The notes under the pieces: model-generated
The model's input: the letters and a program-made list of their open reading frames with translations, nothing else
What the model was told of the DNA's origin: nothing
Databases searched by the model: none
Program-made: the position numbers and the translations under genes
NCBI RefSeq assembly: GCF_000368025.1
Contig: NZ_KB849211.1
Coordinates: 123,907 to 187,906, forward strand
Source of the DNA: Acinetobacter parvus DSM 16617 = CIP 108168
GTDB taxonomy: Bacteria; Pseudomonadota; Gammaproteobacteria; Pseudomonadales; Moraxellaceae
Direction: 5' to 3'
Length of the DNA: 64,000 bases
In this document: in pieces, positions 8,234-17,070 of the stretch
Layout of the letters: each line of letters begins with the position of its first letter
How positions within the stretch are numbered: position 1 is the stretch's first letter

Positions 8234-9031
8234 TTATGAAATAGCAGAATAATGTCCTGTTCCTTCTGGCCAAGGGGTGAGCAGTTCAAAACCATCCTCT
8301 GTCACGGCAACCATATGTTCCCATTGGGCAGAAAGTGATTTATCCCGTGTTACAACTGTCCAGCCATCACTCAACTCTTTCACCTGCGCCTTACCTGCAT
8401 TTACCATCGGCTCAATGGTAAAGACCATGCCTTTTTTCAATACCATGCCCTGACCTTTCTGGCCATAATGCAGGATATTGGGTTGTTCGTGGTAAACACG
8501 TCCAATACCATGCCCACAATATTCACGGACAATACTATAACCCTGAGCTTGAGCAACAGATTGAATTGCATAGCCAATATCGCCTAATGTTGCTCCAGGT
8601 CTGACCGTACGAATACCTGCCAACATTGCATCATAAGTCGTTTCAACTAATTTCTTAGCTTCAGGGCTTGGTTCACCTACAAAGTACATCCGACTGGTAT
8701 CGCCAAAATAACCATCTTTAATCACAGCCACATCAATGTTGAGAATGTCACCCTCCTGCAAAATCTTTTTGACAGAGGGGATGGCATGGCATACTTCTTC
8801 ATTGACAGAAATACAGGTTGTTTTGGTAAAACCGTGATAACCCACATTGGCAGGAATAACCTGCAAAGTGTTTACGATGTAATCATTACATATATCATCT
8901 AAATATTCAGTTGAAACACCTGGCTTTATATAGGCACCAATCATTTCTAGAACTTGTGCTGCCAAACGCCCTGAGATACGCAATTTTTCAATATCCTGTT
9001 CCGTTTTAATGGTCACAGTAGAAGCTCTCAT
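8234..9031 (-). CDS. map: Methionine aminopeptidase, type I
   Basis: A 265-residue type I methionine aminopeptidase, the cytosolic metalloenzyme that removes initiator Met from nascent proteins. Metal ligands are recognisable in DILNIDVAVIKDGYFGDTSR (two Asp), GHGIGRVYHEQP (His), FTIEPM (Glu) and the final AQWEHMVAVTEDG (Glu). Length is ordinary. Many bacteria keep map beside rpsB; here it is not, and Acinetobacter genomes can carry more than one map copy, so this may be a paralogue. Confidence 0.95.
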   Translation of the reverse strand: MRASTVTIKTEQDIEKLRISGRLAAQVLEMIGAYIKPGVSTEYLDDICNDYIVNTLQVIPANVGYHGFTKTTCISVNEEVCHAIPSVKKILQEGDILNIDVAVIKDGYFGDTSRMYFVGEPSPEAKKLVETTYDAMLAGIRTVRPGATLGDIGYAIQSVAQAQGYSIVREYCGHGIGRVYHEQPNILHYGQKGQGMVLKKGMVFTIEPMVNAGKAQVKELSDGWTVVTRDKSLSAQWEHMVAVTEDGFELLTPWPEGTGHYSAIS

Positions 9032-9383
9032 TCGAGATATTCCTTATGTAAAAATCAAATTAATTTCGTAATGCAGAGCCATTTTTATACTGCATTCAAT
9101 ATTTCAGTAGTTTTACGCTTTAGCTCTCAAATCTTCAATCTTTTTACGACTGAAAGACACTTTTTATTTTACATTTAATTTCGATCAACATCATAGGAAA
9201 AAAGTATAACAAACGATATTTTTTACTTTTAAAATCTTTTCAAACAATTAAGTTTACCAAAGCTAATCCTATGATTTTAATCATTTCTTTTTAGACAAAA
9301 ATAAACCGTTTTTCACATAAAATTGGTTTCAAATGACAGCATTTTTATTCTAAAATCCGCACTTTTATTTTATACCTCCCTTT
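9032..9383. other. Divergent intergenic region map/brnQ
   Basis: About 350 bases of AT-rich DNA between divergent genes. It must contain the promoters of both, but I cannot single out a convincing -35/-10 pair, riboswitch or leader peptide. Several T- and A-tracts and no long inverted repeat were seen. Confidence 0.5.
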
Positions 9384-10679
9384 ATGAACCAACTTCGTAC
9401 AGGAGATATTATTGCCTTGGGGTTTATGACCTTTGCACTGTTTATTGGTGCAGGCAATATTATTTTCCCCCCTATTGTTGCCCAGCAGGCTGGTGAACAC
9501 GTATGGCTGGCTGCATTTGGTTTCTTAATCACCGCAGTTGGTCTACCTGTAATGACCATCATGGCCTTGTCACGTATGCAGGGCTCAATTGAGGTCATTA
9601 GTTCCCCTCTTGGTCGTTTTGCCAGCTTATTACTGACCATAGTCTGTTACCTATCGGTAGGTCCGTTATTTGCGACACCACGTACTGCCACCGTTTCTTA
9701 TGAAATTGGTTTTGCACCATATTTTGGTACATCAAGCAGTAGCCTACTGATCTACAGTGTAATTTATTTTGCTTTTGCCGCAGCAGTTTCTCTTTATCCA
9801 AATAAACTGCTTGATACAGTCGGACACGTACTGGCACCATTAAAAATTGTTGCACTTGCAATACTGGGCATCGCAGCTTTTACCATTCCGACAGGTTATA
9901 TTTCTCCACCGATTAACCATTACGTCAACAGTCCAGTTTCCGAGGGCTTTGTCAGTGGTTACTTGACCATGGACACCTTAGGGGCGCTGGTACTTGGTAT
10001 TGTGATTATTCAGGCCATTCAGTCCCGTGGAGTAACTGATTCCAAGCTGATAACCAAATATGCAATTATCGCAAGCCTAATTGCAGGTGTAGGCTTAACC
10101 CTTGTTTATATCAGCCTGTTCAAACTTGGTTTAGGCAGCCATGAAGTCGCGGCAAATGCAGATAATGGTGCAGTCATTCTGCATGCCTATGTGCAGCATG
10201 CCTTTGGTGACCTGGGTTCATTGTTCCTGGCTGGCTTGATTTTTCTGGCATGTATGGTCACTGCGATTGGCTTAACCTGCGCATGTGCACAGTATTTTAA
10301 TGAATTAACTGGTTTACCCTATAAATTACTGGTTTTTATCCTGATTGGGTTTTCACTGTTAATTTCCAACTTGGGTTTAACCAAACTAATTGCGTTTTCC
10401 GTTCCTTTATTAAGTGCAATTTATCCGCCAGCAATCGTGGTGATCATGCTCAGCTTTTTCTGGAAACACTGGAACAAGCCATCGCTGATTGTAGGTTCGG
10501 TGACCGCCATCGCTTTCCTTTTCGGTATTGTAGAGGCAATTAAAGCGGCTGGCTTTACACAGCAGTTACCACAATTTATTGATCACTTGCCATTAAGTGA
10601 ACAAAACCTTGCCTGGTTACTTCCATCATGTGCCGTTCTTATGATTGCAATTGACCGATTATCAGGTGGCAAGAATTAA
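9384..10679 (+). CDS. brnQ: Branched-chain amino acid transporter BrnQ
   Basis: A 431-residue LIVCS-family sodium-coupled importer for leucine, isoleucine and valine in the inner membrane. The start MNQLRTGDIIALGFMTFALF and the following FIGAGNIIFPP motif are diagnostic of BrnQ. About twelve hydrophobic helices are visible, with SPLGRFASLLLTIVCYLSVG and GPLFATPRTATVSYEIG in the typical positions. A short spacer with CCTCCC-like sequence precedes the ATG, so the ribosome site is weak. No partner genes are adjacent and the next 378 bases are non-coding. Confidence 0.95.
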   Translation: MNQLRTGDIIALGFMTFALFIGAGNIIFPPIVAQQAGEHVWLAAFGFLITAVGLPVMTIMALSRMQGSIEVISSPLGRFASLLLTIVCYLSVGPLFATPRTATVSYEIGFAPYFGTSSSSLLIYSVIYFAFAAAVSLYPNKLLDTVGHVLAPLKIVALAILGIAAFTIPTGYISPPINHYVNSPVSEGFVSGYLTMDTLGALVLGIVIIQAIQSRGVTDSKLITKYAIIASLIAGVGLTLVYISLFKLGLGSHEVAANADNGAVILHAYVQHAFGDLGSLFLAGLIFLACMVTAIGLTCACAQYFNELTGLPYKLLVFILIGFSLLISNLGLTKLIAFSVPLLSAIYPPAIVVIMLSFFWKHWNKPSLIVGSVTAIAFLFGIVEAIKAAGFTQQLPQFIDHLPLSEQNLAWLLPSCAVLMIAIDRLSGGKN

Positions 10680-11057
10680 AATAATTTGTCGTTAAGACCG
10701 CGTTTTATCCAAACATGATTTTAGCTATATGAAGAATGCTCCTTTACCCAATGTGCATTTTTTGTTTACGACAATTCCTTATTTTTTAAGAGGCATTAAT
10801 TAAATAATAGCAATATCATTCATCATGCTCGCATTCTAAATCTTTCAAAATGTAAAAAACACTCTATCATTTTACTGAAAAATACTATAGATTCACATTT
10901 AAAATACTTAAAAGTTATAAAAATCAATGTATTTAATGAATTAATCTAAAAAATATTGCAGTTACCTATTGAAATACTCAAAAATTAGCAGTACAACTGA
11001 AAGAATAATTCTGACTAAAACACTTAAGTTTTGTCATCACCACAAGGAGGGATGGAG
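10680..11057 (+). other. Long AT-rich intergenic region/leader
   Basis: About 380 bases with no convincing gene. It is very AT-rich, with scattered A- and T-tracts and no strong terminator after brnQ. It ends in an unusually good ribosome site (AAGGAGGG) for the small membrane protein downstream. A small RNA or long leader could be here, but I see no defining structure. Confidence 0.45.
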
Positions 11058-11318
11058 ATGTTATCATTACATTTCAACAAGCAAGTCTTCATTAACACTC
11101 TGAAGACCACTGATTCGAGCATCTATGCAATCACAACGCTGGCCTTAATGGCAACGTTGTTATTCCAAGGCACTATTATGGGTAACTTAAAACCTGAATA
11201 TTTCGCCTATGCAATGGTCGTCTCTATGGCTTTCTGTACGTGGGGGATTATTGATCGAAAGTGTCGACAGGTAAATATTGATCGACAAAAGAATTCTTTA
11301 GAGAAAATGGATGATTAA
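11058..11318 (+). CDS. Small two-helix membrane protein, unknown
   Basis: The 86-residue product has two hydrophobic stretches, about residues 25-45 (ITTLALMATLLFQGTIMG) and 50-68 (YFAYAMVVSMAFCTWGI), and a charged C-terminus ending EKMDD. It is probably an inner-membrane protein with both ends in the cytoplasm. Three starts are possible; I prefer ATG 11058 because AAGGAGG is 7 bases upstream, whereas ATG 11052 would be too close and TTG 11031 lacks a site. No family recognised. The stop codon is inside a perfect terminator palindrome. Confidence 0.7.
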   Translation: MLSLHFNKQVFINTLKTTDSSIYAITTLALMATLLFQGTIMGNLKPEYFAYAMVVSMAFCTWGIIDRKCRQVNIDRQKNSLEKMDD

Positions 11319-11331
11319 TCATCCATTTTTT
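11304..11331. terminator. Bidirectional terminator overlapping stop codon
   Basis: AAAATGGATGATT followed at once by its exact reverse complement, ending in T6. The TAA at 11316-11318 lies in the centre. It separates convergent membrane-protein genes. Confidence 0.8.
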
Positions 11332-11334
11332 ATA

Positions 11335-11790
11335 TCAGTTTAAAAATTTTGCAATTGTTCCACATAATAAAATCGCTGTAGCACCCAGTTCAACAATAAT
11401 TAAACTTAACATCATTAACGTCATGCACCAGGCTGGAATGGCCCGCTGCCCTAATTGATGGGGCTGCTTAAACTGATTGGTGGTGTCTTTCAACAATCCA
11501 TGAATGATATAGGTCAGAATGGACATCGCAAAGAAGAATAGGTTTGCAATCACACAAGCTAAAGTCCACATATCAGACAAAACTGTAAAATAGCTCAATG
11601 CAGCCAAGATTAAACTGGCGGCGGCATAAAGCAGACTGCTTCGATGAGCAATATCTACATAGTAATGTGCCCGTGCAAGCTCCGTTTTTCTAATTTGATA
11701 ATATTTCCATACTCCTGTTAGCATCCCCACCCAAAGAAAAATTCCACTAAATATAATCGACAGTTCAGTCGCTTGAGTTAAAACAAACAT
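11335..11790 (-). CDS. Four-helix membrane protein, unknown
   Basis: A 151-residue integral membrane protein with four predicted helices, near residues 8-28, 50-70, 75-97 and 125-147. The loop between helices 1 and 2 carries KYYQIRKTELARAHYYVD and is basic, suggesting a cytoplasmic loop. It has no motif I can tie to a function; the size and topology resemble small DoxX- or YidH-like membrane proteins but the sequence does not convince me of either. It is divergent from the alpha/beta hydrolase gene. Confidence 0.65.
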   Translation of the reverse strand: MFVLTQATELSIIFSGIFLWVGMLTGVWKYYQIRKTELARAHYYVDIAHRSSLLYAAASLILAALSYFTVLSDMWTLACVIANLFFFAMSILTYIIHGLLKDTTNQFKQPHQLGQRAIPAWCMTLMMLSLIIVELGATAILLCGTIAKFLN

Positions 11791-11924
11791 CCGCTATCCT
11801 TTAAATCAGCTTCCTATTAGGGTTTTATATTACATAATAATTGACTTTTAAGTCATTTTTTAAACGGGTTTCTTTTTGGAACTTGTGTAAAGTAGAAATA
11901 TGCAAATACAAGAGTAGCTCGCTC

Positions 11925-12788
11925 ATGAATAGCCCTGAATCATTTTGGATCAGTTGTAAAGATGGTTATCAACTTGCAGCTCAATTTTATCCTGCACAAA
12001 ATGATAAACAGCAATATCCCATTCTCATTTGTCCTGCGACAGGGATTACTAAAACCTTTTACCACGCTTTTGCAGAGTGGTTGAGTCAGCAAGGCTATGA
12101 TGTTCTAAGTTTTGATTTTCGTGGTATTGGTCAATCTCTACATGGAGCACTTAAAGATTCAACAGCCAGTATCAATGATTGGGGACTACTTGATATTCCA
12201 GCGGCAATTGATGCTTTGCTGAATCGAACCCAGGCAGAAAAAGTCATTATTATTGGGCATAGTGCTGGTGGTCAGCTTCTTGGCGTTAATCCCAATTATA
12301 GTAAAGTTGCCAAAGTTCTGGCAATTGCTGGCTCAACAGGCCACGTAAAAGGCTTAAAAGGTAAAACCAAGCTGCTCGCCCCTATCATGTTTAATGTTAT
12401 TTTTCCTATTTCCAGCTTTTTCAAAGGCTATGGCGCAACCCAGTTTATCGGTATGGGGGAAAACTTGCCAAAAAATGTGGCAAGGCAATGGGCAGAATTC
12501 TGTAGCCAACCTGGCTATGTGATGAATGCGATTGGGAAAAGCATTTTTGATGACTATCATCAGGAAATTCAATGCCCTATTACTTCTTTTTGGGCCTCAG
12601 ATGATGAAATTGCAACACAGGCAAATGTTGAGGATTTACTGCGTCTTTATCCCAATGCAAAAACCAGGCTCATCGAACTTGACCCTAGGAAACATGGCTA
12701 TAAACAGATTGGACACATGCTGATGTTTAAAAAATCCCATCAGAAACTATGGCCAGTTTTGGAAAATGAGTTAAAAAACTTGAATTAA
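11925..12788 (+). CDS. Alpha/beta-fold hydrolase
   Basis: A 287-residue serine hydrolase of the alpha/beta superfamily. The nucleophile elbow is GHSAGG, preceded by VIIIGHSAGGQLLGVN; the oxyanion region is near ICPATGITKTFY, and FDFRGIGQS is the usual strand-4 block. A late Asp (FWASDDEIAT) and His (KQIGHMLMF) complete a plausible triad. There is no signal peptide. I choose ATG 11925 since the residues before it (open frame from 11841) are basic and unlike the family; the ribosome site is weak for either. Substrate is unknown; the family includes esterases and acyltransferases. Confidence 0.85.
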   Translation: MNSPESFWISCKDGYQLAAQFYPAQNDKQQYPILICPATGITKTFYHAFAEWLSQQGYDVLSFDFRGIGQSLHGALKDSTASINDWGLLDIPAAIDALLNRTQAEKVIIIGHSAGGQLLGVNPNYSKVAKVLAIAGSTGHVKGLKGKTKLLAPIMFNVIFPISSFFKGYGATQFIGMGENLPKNVARQWAEFCSQPGYVMNAIGKSIFDDYHQEIQCPITSFWASDDEIATQANVEDLLRLYPNAKTRLIELDPRKHGYKQIGHMLMFKKSHQKLWPVLENELKNLN

Positions 12789-13073
12789 CAACACTCTTTA
12801 CCTCAACAATATATACACTTTTACGCAGCTAAACTTGTAATCCTGTTTAGATGCGTCTTTTTCTCTTTCATCTCTGTACACGACAAATTTCACAGAACTC
12901 TTATCCTATAGCTATTTTCTTAATAAAAAATAATGCAATCTGCAAAACAAGACAATATATCACTTTTACTTATATATATTTTCATTAAAAACCATTGCAA
13001 TTATTCAGTTTTACTTCAATTTTTTGATTTACTCACCTTATACTAAGTTCGGTTGTAATGTCGTGAGAGTAAT

Positions 13074-13385
13074 ATGCAAAAGGATCTTGAGATCGAGGCA
13101 ATGAGAGAGTCTGCCGACTCAATTGTAAATGTGCTGAAGTCTCTGGCAAATACGGATCGTTTAATCATCTTGTGCCACTTGGCCAAGCAGGAACTGAATG
13201 TTTCCCAGATTGAAGTGCTTACTCACATTTTCCAACCAACACTTTCCCAACAGTTAATGATGCTCAGAAAAAGTAAGGTTGTTACGACACGTCGTGAAGG
13301 CAAACAAATTTTTTACTCAATTAGTGACCCTAAACTCCAGGTCGTTTTAAAGACCCTATACGAAAACTACTGTCCAAATATATAA
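13074..13385 (+). CDS. bigR: ArsR-family repressor, BigR/SqrR-like persulfide sensor
   Basis: A 103-residue winged-helix ArsR protein. The recognition helix lies in FQPTLSQQLMMLRKSKVV and the wing in TTRREGKQIFYSI, both very like BigR and SqrR. In those proteins two cysteines 66 residues apart form a tetrasulfide bridge when reactive sulfur appears, releasing the DNA. Here Cys34 (in IILCHLA) and Cys100 (in YENYC) are exactly 66 residues apart. There is no metal-binding motif of the arsenic- or zinc-sensing type. GTGAGAG precedes the ATG. It is followed 111 bases later by a SulP anion transporter on the same strand, a sensible target. Identity by motif and spacing, not by search. Confidence 0.8.
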   Translation: MQKDLEIEAMRESADSIVNVLKSLANTDRLIILCHLAKQELNVSQIEVLTHIFQPTLSQQLMMLRKSKVVTTRREGKQIFYSISDPKLQVVLKTLYENYCPNI

Positions 13386-13437
13386 ACCTTTTGCTTAAAT
13401 AAGCAATTGCTACTGAATCGCTTTAGCTTTTTTTATT

Positions 13438-13475
13438 AATAATATATATTTATATATAATATAAATTATTTATAC
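13438..13475 (+). promoter_or_regulatory. AT-rich palindromic region, possible BigR operator
   Basis: Between bigR and sulP is an almost pure A/T stretch containing the palindrome TTATATATAA at 13450-13459. A similar TTATATATAT lies upstream of bigR near 12969-12979. BigR-type repressors bind AT-rich symmetric sites, so both are candidates; the low complexity makes this weak on its own. Confidence 0.35.
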
Positions 13476-13496
13476 ATAAAACGGTTCAACCTGAAT

Positions 13497-15173
13497 ATGT
13501 CCATCTTTCCTGCACTGAAATGGCTAAAGACTTATCATCCTACACACTTTAAGGCTGATGTAGTTGCTGCATTAATTGTACTTGCAATGTTGGTTCCCCA
13601 AGGAATGGCCTATGCCATGCTTGCAGGGCTTCCACCAGTGATGGGTATCTATGCCAGTATTCTACCCATGATCATCTATGCCTTTACAGGCAGTAGCACC
13701 ACACTGTCGATTGGTCCTGTTGCCATCATCTCAATGATGGTTTTTTCAGCGCTTCAACCTCTTTTTGCCGTTGGCTCTACCGCCTATATTGAAGCTGCCT
13801 GTCTCCTGGCGATTATGGTCGGAATTATTTCACTGATTTTAGGCCTGTTCCGTTTTGGCTTCCTGATCCAGCTCATTAGCCATCCCGTTATCAAAAGCTT
13901 TATTATTGCATCTGCATTATTAATCGCTTTGGGACAATTTAAGTTTCTGCTCGACATTCCATTACAGACCAACAATATTCCAGAGTTTATTGGAAGTTTG
14001 GTCATTAACTTCCATCACATCAGTTTTCTAAGTATGGGCGTGAGTTTAGCGGCAATCAGCATACTGGTTTTTCTGCCTAAATGGGTGCGATCAGATTTTT
14101 TAAATAAGACCATTCCCCTGTTATTGGTTTTAAGTTCAATTATTGTTGTGTATGCATTCAGTCTGGATCAACATGGGCTGAAAACTGTTGGGATCATTCC
14201 CACAGGTCTACCCAGTTTCCATTTTCCGACATGGAATTTTGATCTGGTTCAGAAACTACTTCCCAGCGCATTTATGATTGCCATGATTAGTTTTGTTGAG
14301 TCACTGGCGATTGCGCAGGCCACCGCATTGCAAAAGCGTGATGACCTCAATAGTAATCAGGAGCTGATCGCTCTAGGCTTGGCCAATATTGCGGCAGGGA
14401 TAAATATGGGATTTGCAGTTTCAGGAAGTTTGTCCCGTACGGTTGTCAATAGTGATGCAGGTGCAAAAACACCTATGTCTGGGGTCATGTCCTCATTATT
14501 GATGATTGCGGTCAGCCTTTATTTCACCAGTTTTTTTCAAAATCTGCCGCTAACAATTCTGGCTGCCACGATTTTTGTTTCCATCTGGAAACTGATCTCA
14601 TTCCTACCCTTTTTTGAAACCTGGAAATATTCCAAGGCCGATGGGTTGGCCATGTGGGCAACATTCTTTGGTGTCACCTGTATTGATATTTCGACAGGAC
14701 TTGTGATTGGAATCATCCTTACATTTATTCTTTTATTATGGCGGATTAGCCGTCCACATATTGCCGTGATTGGTCTGGTTGAGGGTACACAGCATTTTAG
14801 GAATGTATCCCGCTATGATGTGCTTACCACAGAAACAATCGCATCTTTCCGTATTGATGAGAACCTTAACTTTCTCAATGCGCATGTGCTAAAGGGCTAT
14901 ATCATCACGGAACTCAGCCATAATCCACAGATACAGCATGTGGTGATTAACTGTTCCAGCATCAGCAATATTGACCTCAGTGCCGTGGAAATGCTGGAAG
15001 ACCTTAATAGGGAATTATTGCAACTGGGAATTCAACTGCATTTATCTGAAGTAAAGAGCCCAGTCATGGATCGGCTCAATTCATCCAGGTTAATCAATAT
15101 GTTAAGTGGAAAAATATTTTTATCCCACTATCAGGCCATACAAACACTTTCACCTGAAATCCTGCACCCATAA
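13497..15173 (+). CDS. SulP-family anion transporter with STAS domain
   Basis: A 558-residue SLC26/SulP inner-membrane transporter. The N-terminal signature LVPQGMAYAMLAGLPPVMGI is clear, followed by ten or more transmembrane helices to about residue 420 and a C-terminal cytoplasmic STAS domain (about 440-545; VVINCSSISNIDLSAVEMLE is the conserved core). Family members carry sulfate, bicarbonate, dicarboxylates or other anions. Beside a likely persulfide-sensing repressor, transport of sulfate, sulfite or thiosulfate is the best guess. The ribosome site is poor (CAACCTGAAT before ATG), which may mean low or coupled expression. Confidence 0.9.
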   Translation: MSIFPALKWLKTYHPTHFKADVVAALIVLAMLVPQGMAYAMLAGLPPVMGIYASILPMIIYAFTGSSTTLSIGPVAIISMMVFSALQPLFAVGSTAYIEAACLLAIMVGIISLILGLFRFGFLIQLISHPVIKSFIIASALLIALGQFKFLLDIPLQTNNIPEFIGSLVINFHHISFLSMGVSLAAISILVFLPKWVRSDFLNKTIPLLLVLSSIIVVYAFSLDQHGLKTVGIIPTGLPSFHFPTWNFDLVQKLLPSAFMIAMISFVESLAIAQATALQKRDDLNSNQELIALGLANIAAGINMGFAVSGSLSRTVVNSDAGAKTPMSGVMSSLLMIAVSLYFTSFFQNLPLTILAATIFVSIWKLISFLPFFETWKYSKADGLAMWATFFGVTCIDISTGLVIGIILTFILLLWRISRPHIAVIGLVEGTQHFRNVSRYDVLTTETIASFRIDENLNFLNAHVLKGYIITELSHNPQIQHVVINCSSISNIDLSAVEMLEDLNRELLQLGIQLHLSEVKSPVMDRLNSSRLINMLSGKIFLSHYQAIQTLSPEILHP

Positions 15174-15228
15174 ATCCATCTTTTTAGCTCTTTTTTCATA
15201 CAAAAAGATGTGCCAGGTTTCTATAATA

Positions 15229-16313
15229 GGACTTACGCAAAAAGCATAAAATTTTGCGAAAGCGGATAAAAATATAGTAGCATAAAGAGATGAAGAAAAA
15301 AGCTATCACCCGCTTAGACTACTGTCAATATTTACTGGTAAGCCAAACCAATTACACCCTTACCAACTACGCAGAACATCATCCTGAATCAATTAGTCAT
15401 GACCGCATCAATCGATACCTACGTCATGACAAACTAAAACCCAAGCTCGTATGGGAAAAAGTCAAAGACGACATCGTATTAGACGACGATGGCTATCTTA
15501 TCTTTGATGACAGCATACTTGATAAAAATCATAGTCACAAAATTGAATTGGTTAATCGCCAATACAGTGGCAACGCCCATCGCATTATTAAAGGCATCTG
15601 CATCGTTAACTGTATCTATGTCAATCCAAAGACCGAACAATACTGGCTCATTGATTACCGTATTTATGACAAAACCACCGATGGCAAAAGCAAACTTGAC
15701 CATCTAAAAGACATGCTACAGCACAGTATTGAACACAAACAAATTAAATTCAAATATGTGCTCATGGATACCTGGTATGCCACCAAAGACATCATGCTGT
15801 ATATTGATAACTTACAAAAAATCTATTATTGTCCTTTAAAATCCAATCGCAAAGTCGATGATTCAAAAGGCGTAAACCCTTACAAAGCAGTCAACGAATT
15901 AACTTGGACTGACCAAGAGCAACAAAATGGCAAACTGATTAAAATACATGCCTTTCCTAAAGATTACAAAGTGCAACTGTTCCGAGTAGTGGTTAATGAA
16001 AACCGCACGGACTAGATTGTCACCAATGACACCACTCAGGATTCATCAGATGGCACACGATTGGTGTGTGCCATCCGCTGGAAGATTGAGCAGTTTCACC
16101 GAGAACTTAAACAACTCACTGGTATTGAAGCTAATCAGTGTCGTAAGGCTCGTATTCAGCGGAATCATATTTGTTGTTGTATGCTGGTTTGGCTGCAGTT
16201 AGCCAGACAGGCTAAACGGTTAAAACAATCTTTATATCAGGTTAAAAGGGGTTTACTCAGTGATTATTTGCGTGAGCAGTTACTCTCGCCTTCGGTCGTC
16301 TTTGCGTAAGTCC
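15229..16313 (+). mobile_element. IS701-like insertion sequence, copy 1 (ISAba11-like)
   Basis: A complete 1085-bp element with perfect 13-bp terminal inverted repeats, GGACTTACGCAAA at 15229-15241 and its complement at 16301-16313. It is flanked by an exact 5-bp direct repeat, TAATA (15224-15228 and 16314-16318), the target duplication of one insertion. Size, 13-bp repeats and 5-bp duplication resemble what I recall of ISAba11. The transposase frame is broken by one internal TAG. Confidence 0.9.
15290..16309 (+). pseudogene. IS701-like transposase with in-frame TAG
   Basis: Read through, the frame would give a 339-residue DDE transposase of the IS4/IS701 kind. The first Asp is in LIFDDSILDK, the second in VLMDTWYATKD, and the C-terminal RWKIEQFHRELKQLTG fits the R-x3-E-x6-K part of the IS4-type YREK signature. 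A TAG at 16013-16015, after ENRTD and before IVTNDT, separates the second Asp from the catalytic Glu, so the two pieces cannot each be active. The continuation is in the same frame up to the TAA at 16307, which overlaps the right inverted repeat. The same TAG occurs in copy 2. Confidence 0.88.
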
Positions 16314-16323
16314 TAATAGCTTT

Positions 16324-16369
16324 ATTTAAGCCAAAGGTTGATTCTCATTTAAGCCGAAGGCTGATTCTC
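16324..16369 (-). repeat. Tandem 23-bp duplication at a gene 3' end
   Basis: Two adjacent 23-bp units (16324-16346 and 16347-16369) differ at two positions. The inner unit encodes the last residues ENQPSA and the stop of the glycosyltransferase on the minus strand; the outer unit repeats the same codons and stop downstream. It lies six bases from the target duplication of IS copy 1. Confidence 0.8.
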
Positions 16370-17056
16370 TAAGCCCCTTAAAAAATGGGCAAACCCTTCA
16401 TCAGCGCGGGCATCAAGGCGACTGCTAGTCACCACACGCACCAAATTACTCCAAATAATGGGTAAATTGGCTTGCTCAAATTTTTTCACCAAACCCACAT
16501 CTTCGTGGCAGGTTAATTCATCAAAACCACCCACCGCCAAATAATCTTGACTAGCAAAGCTCAAATTCGCCCCGTGGATATGGCGATGATTCATACAATC
16601 TTGATAATGGGCGAGGTATTGCTGTTTGGTGCTCTCTGACAATGCATCCCAACAATCAATGCTCACCACGCCACATATCATAGCTGTGGGTTCGGCTTTT
16701 AGGTGTTTGATTTGTGCAACTAACCAATCAGCTTCCACCATACTATCAGCATCGGTGCAAGCAATCCAATCCGCCCCTTGTTCAATCAAGTAGCGCACGC
16801 CCAAATCCCTGACTTTACCCACACAGCGAAACTCACAGCGCAGCCAGTCTACGTGGGCGTTTTGTACTTTTGATAAGGTGTCATCATCACAACTATCTAG
16901 CACGACCACCGTTTGTACCGCTATGTCGCTTGATAGCTGAGCAATCGCCTGTTTAATCGCATCCAAACACGCGGTGATGCTATCGGCTTCATTATGGGCA
17001 GGGATGACTATGCCGATTTTTTTGGGCAGCCGCTGTGAGACTGGAGTATTTGCCAT
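16349..17056 (-). CDS. Family 2 glycosyltransferase
   Basis: A 235-residue soluble GT2 (GT-A fold) enzyme. The nucleotide-sugar site shows as IGIVIPAHNEADSI at the N-terminus and ACTDADS as the DxD-type metal site; CHEDVGLVKKFE is the acceptor-side ED motif and VGGFDE the usual strand before it. There are no membrane helices, so it probably glycosylates a soluble small molecule or a peripheral lipid. I start at ATG 17056, 14 bases after the methyltransferase stop, with GAGAAAAG upstream; an earlier ATG at 17122 would overlap that gene. It is the last gene of the minus-strand island operon. Donor and acceptor are unknown. Confidence 0.85.
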   Translation of the reverse strand: MANTPVSQRLPKKIGIVIPAHNEADSITACLDAIKQAIAQLSSDIAVQTVVVLDSCDDDTLSKVQNAHVDWLRCEFRCVGKVRDLGVRYLIEQGADWIACTDADSMVEADWLVAQIKHLKAEPTAMICGVVSIDCWDALSESTKQQYLAHYQDCMNHRHIHGANLSFASQDYLAVGGFDELTCHEDVGLVKKFEQANLPIIWSNLVRVVTSSRLDARADEGFAHFLRGLENQPSA

Positions 17057-17070
17057 GATGCTTTTCTCAG

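Noticed and set aside
13438..13475. AT-rich run as a replication origin
   Set aside because: No DnaA boxes, iterons or replication genes nearby; simply an AT-rich promoter region.
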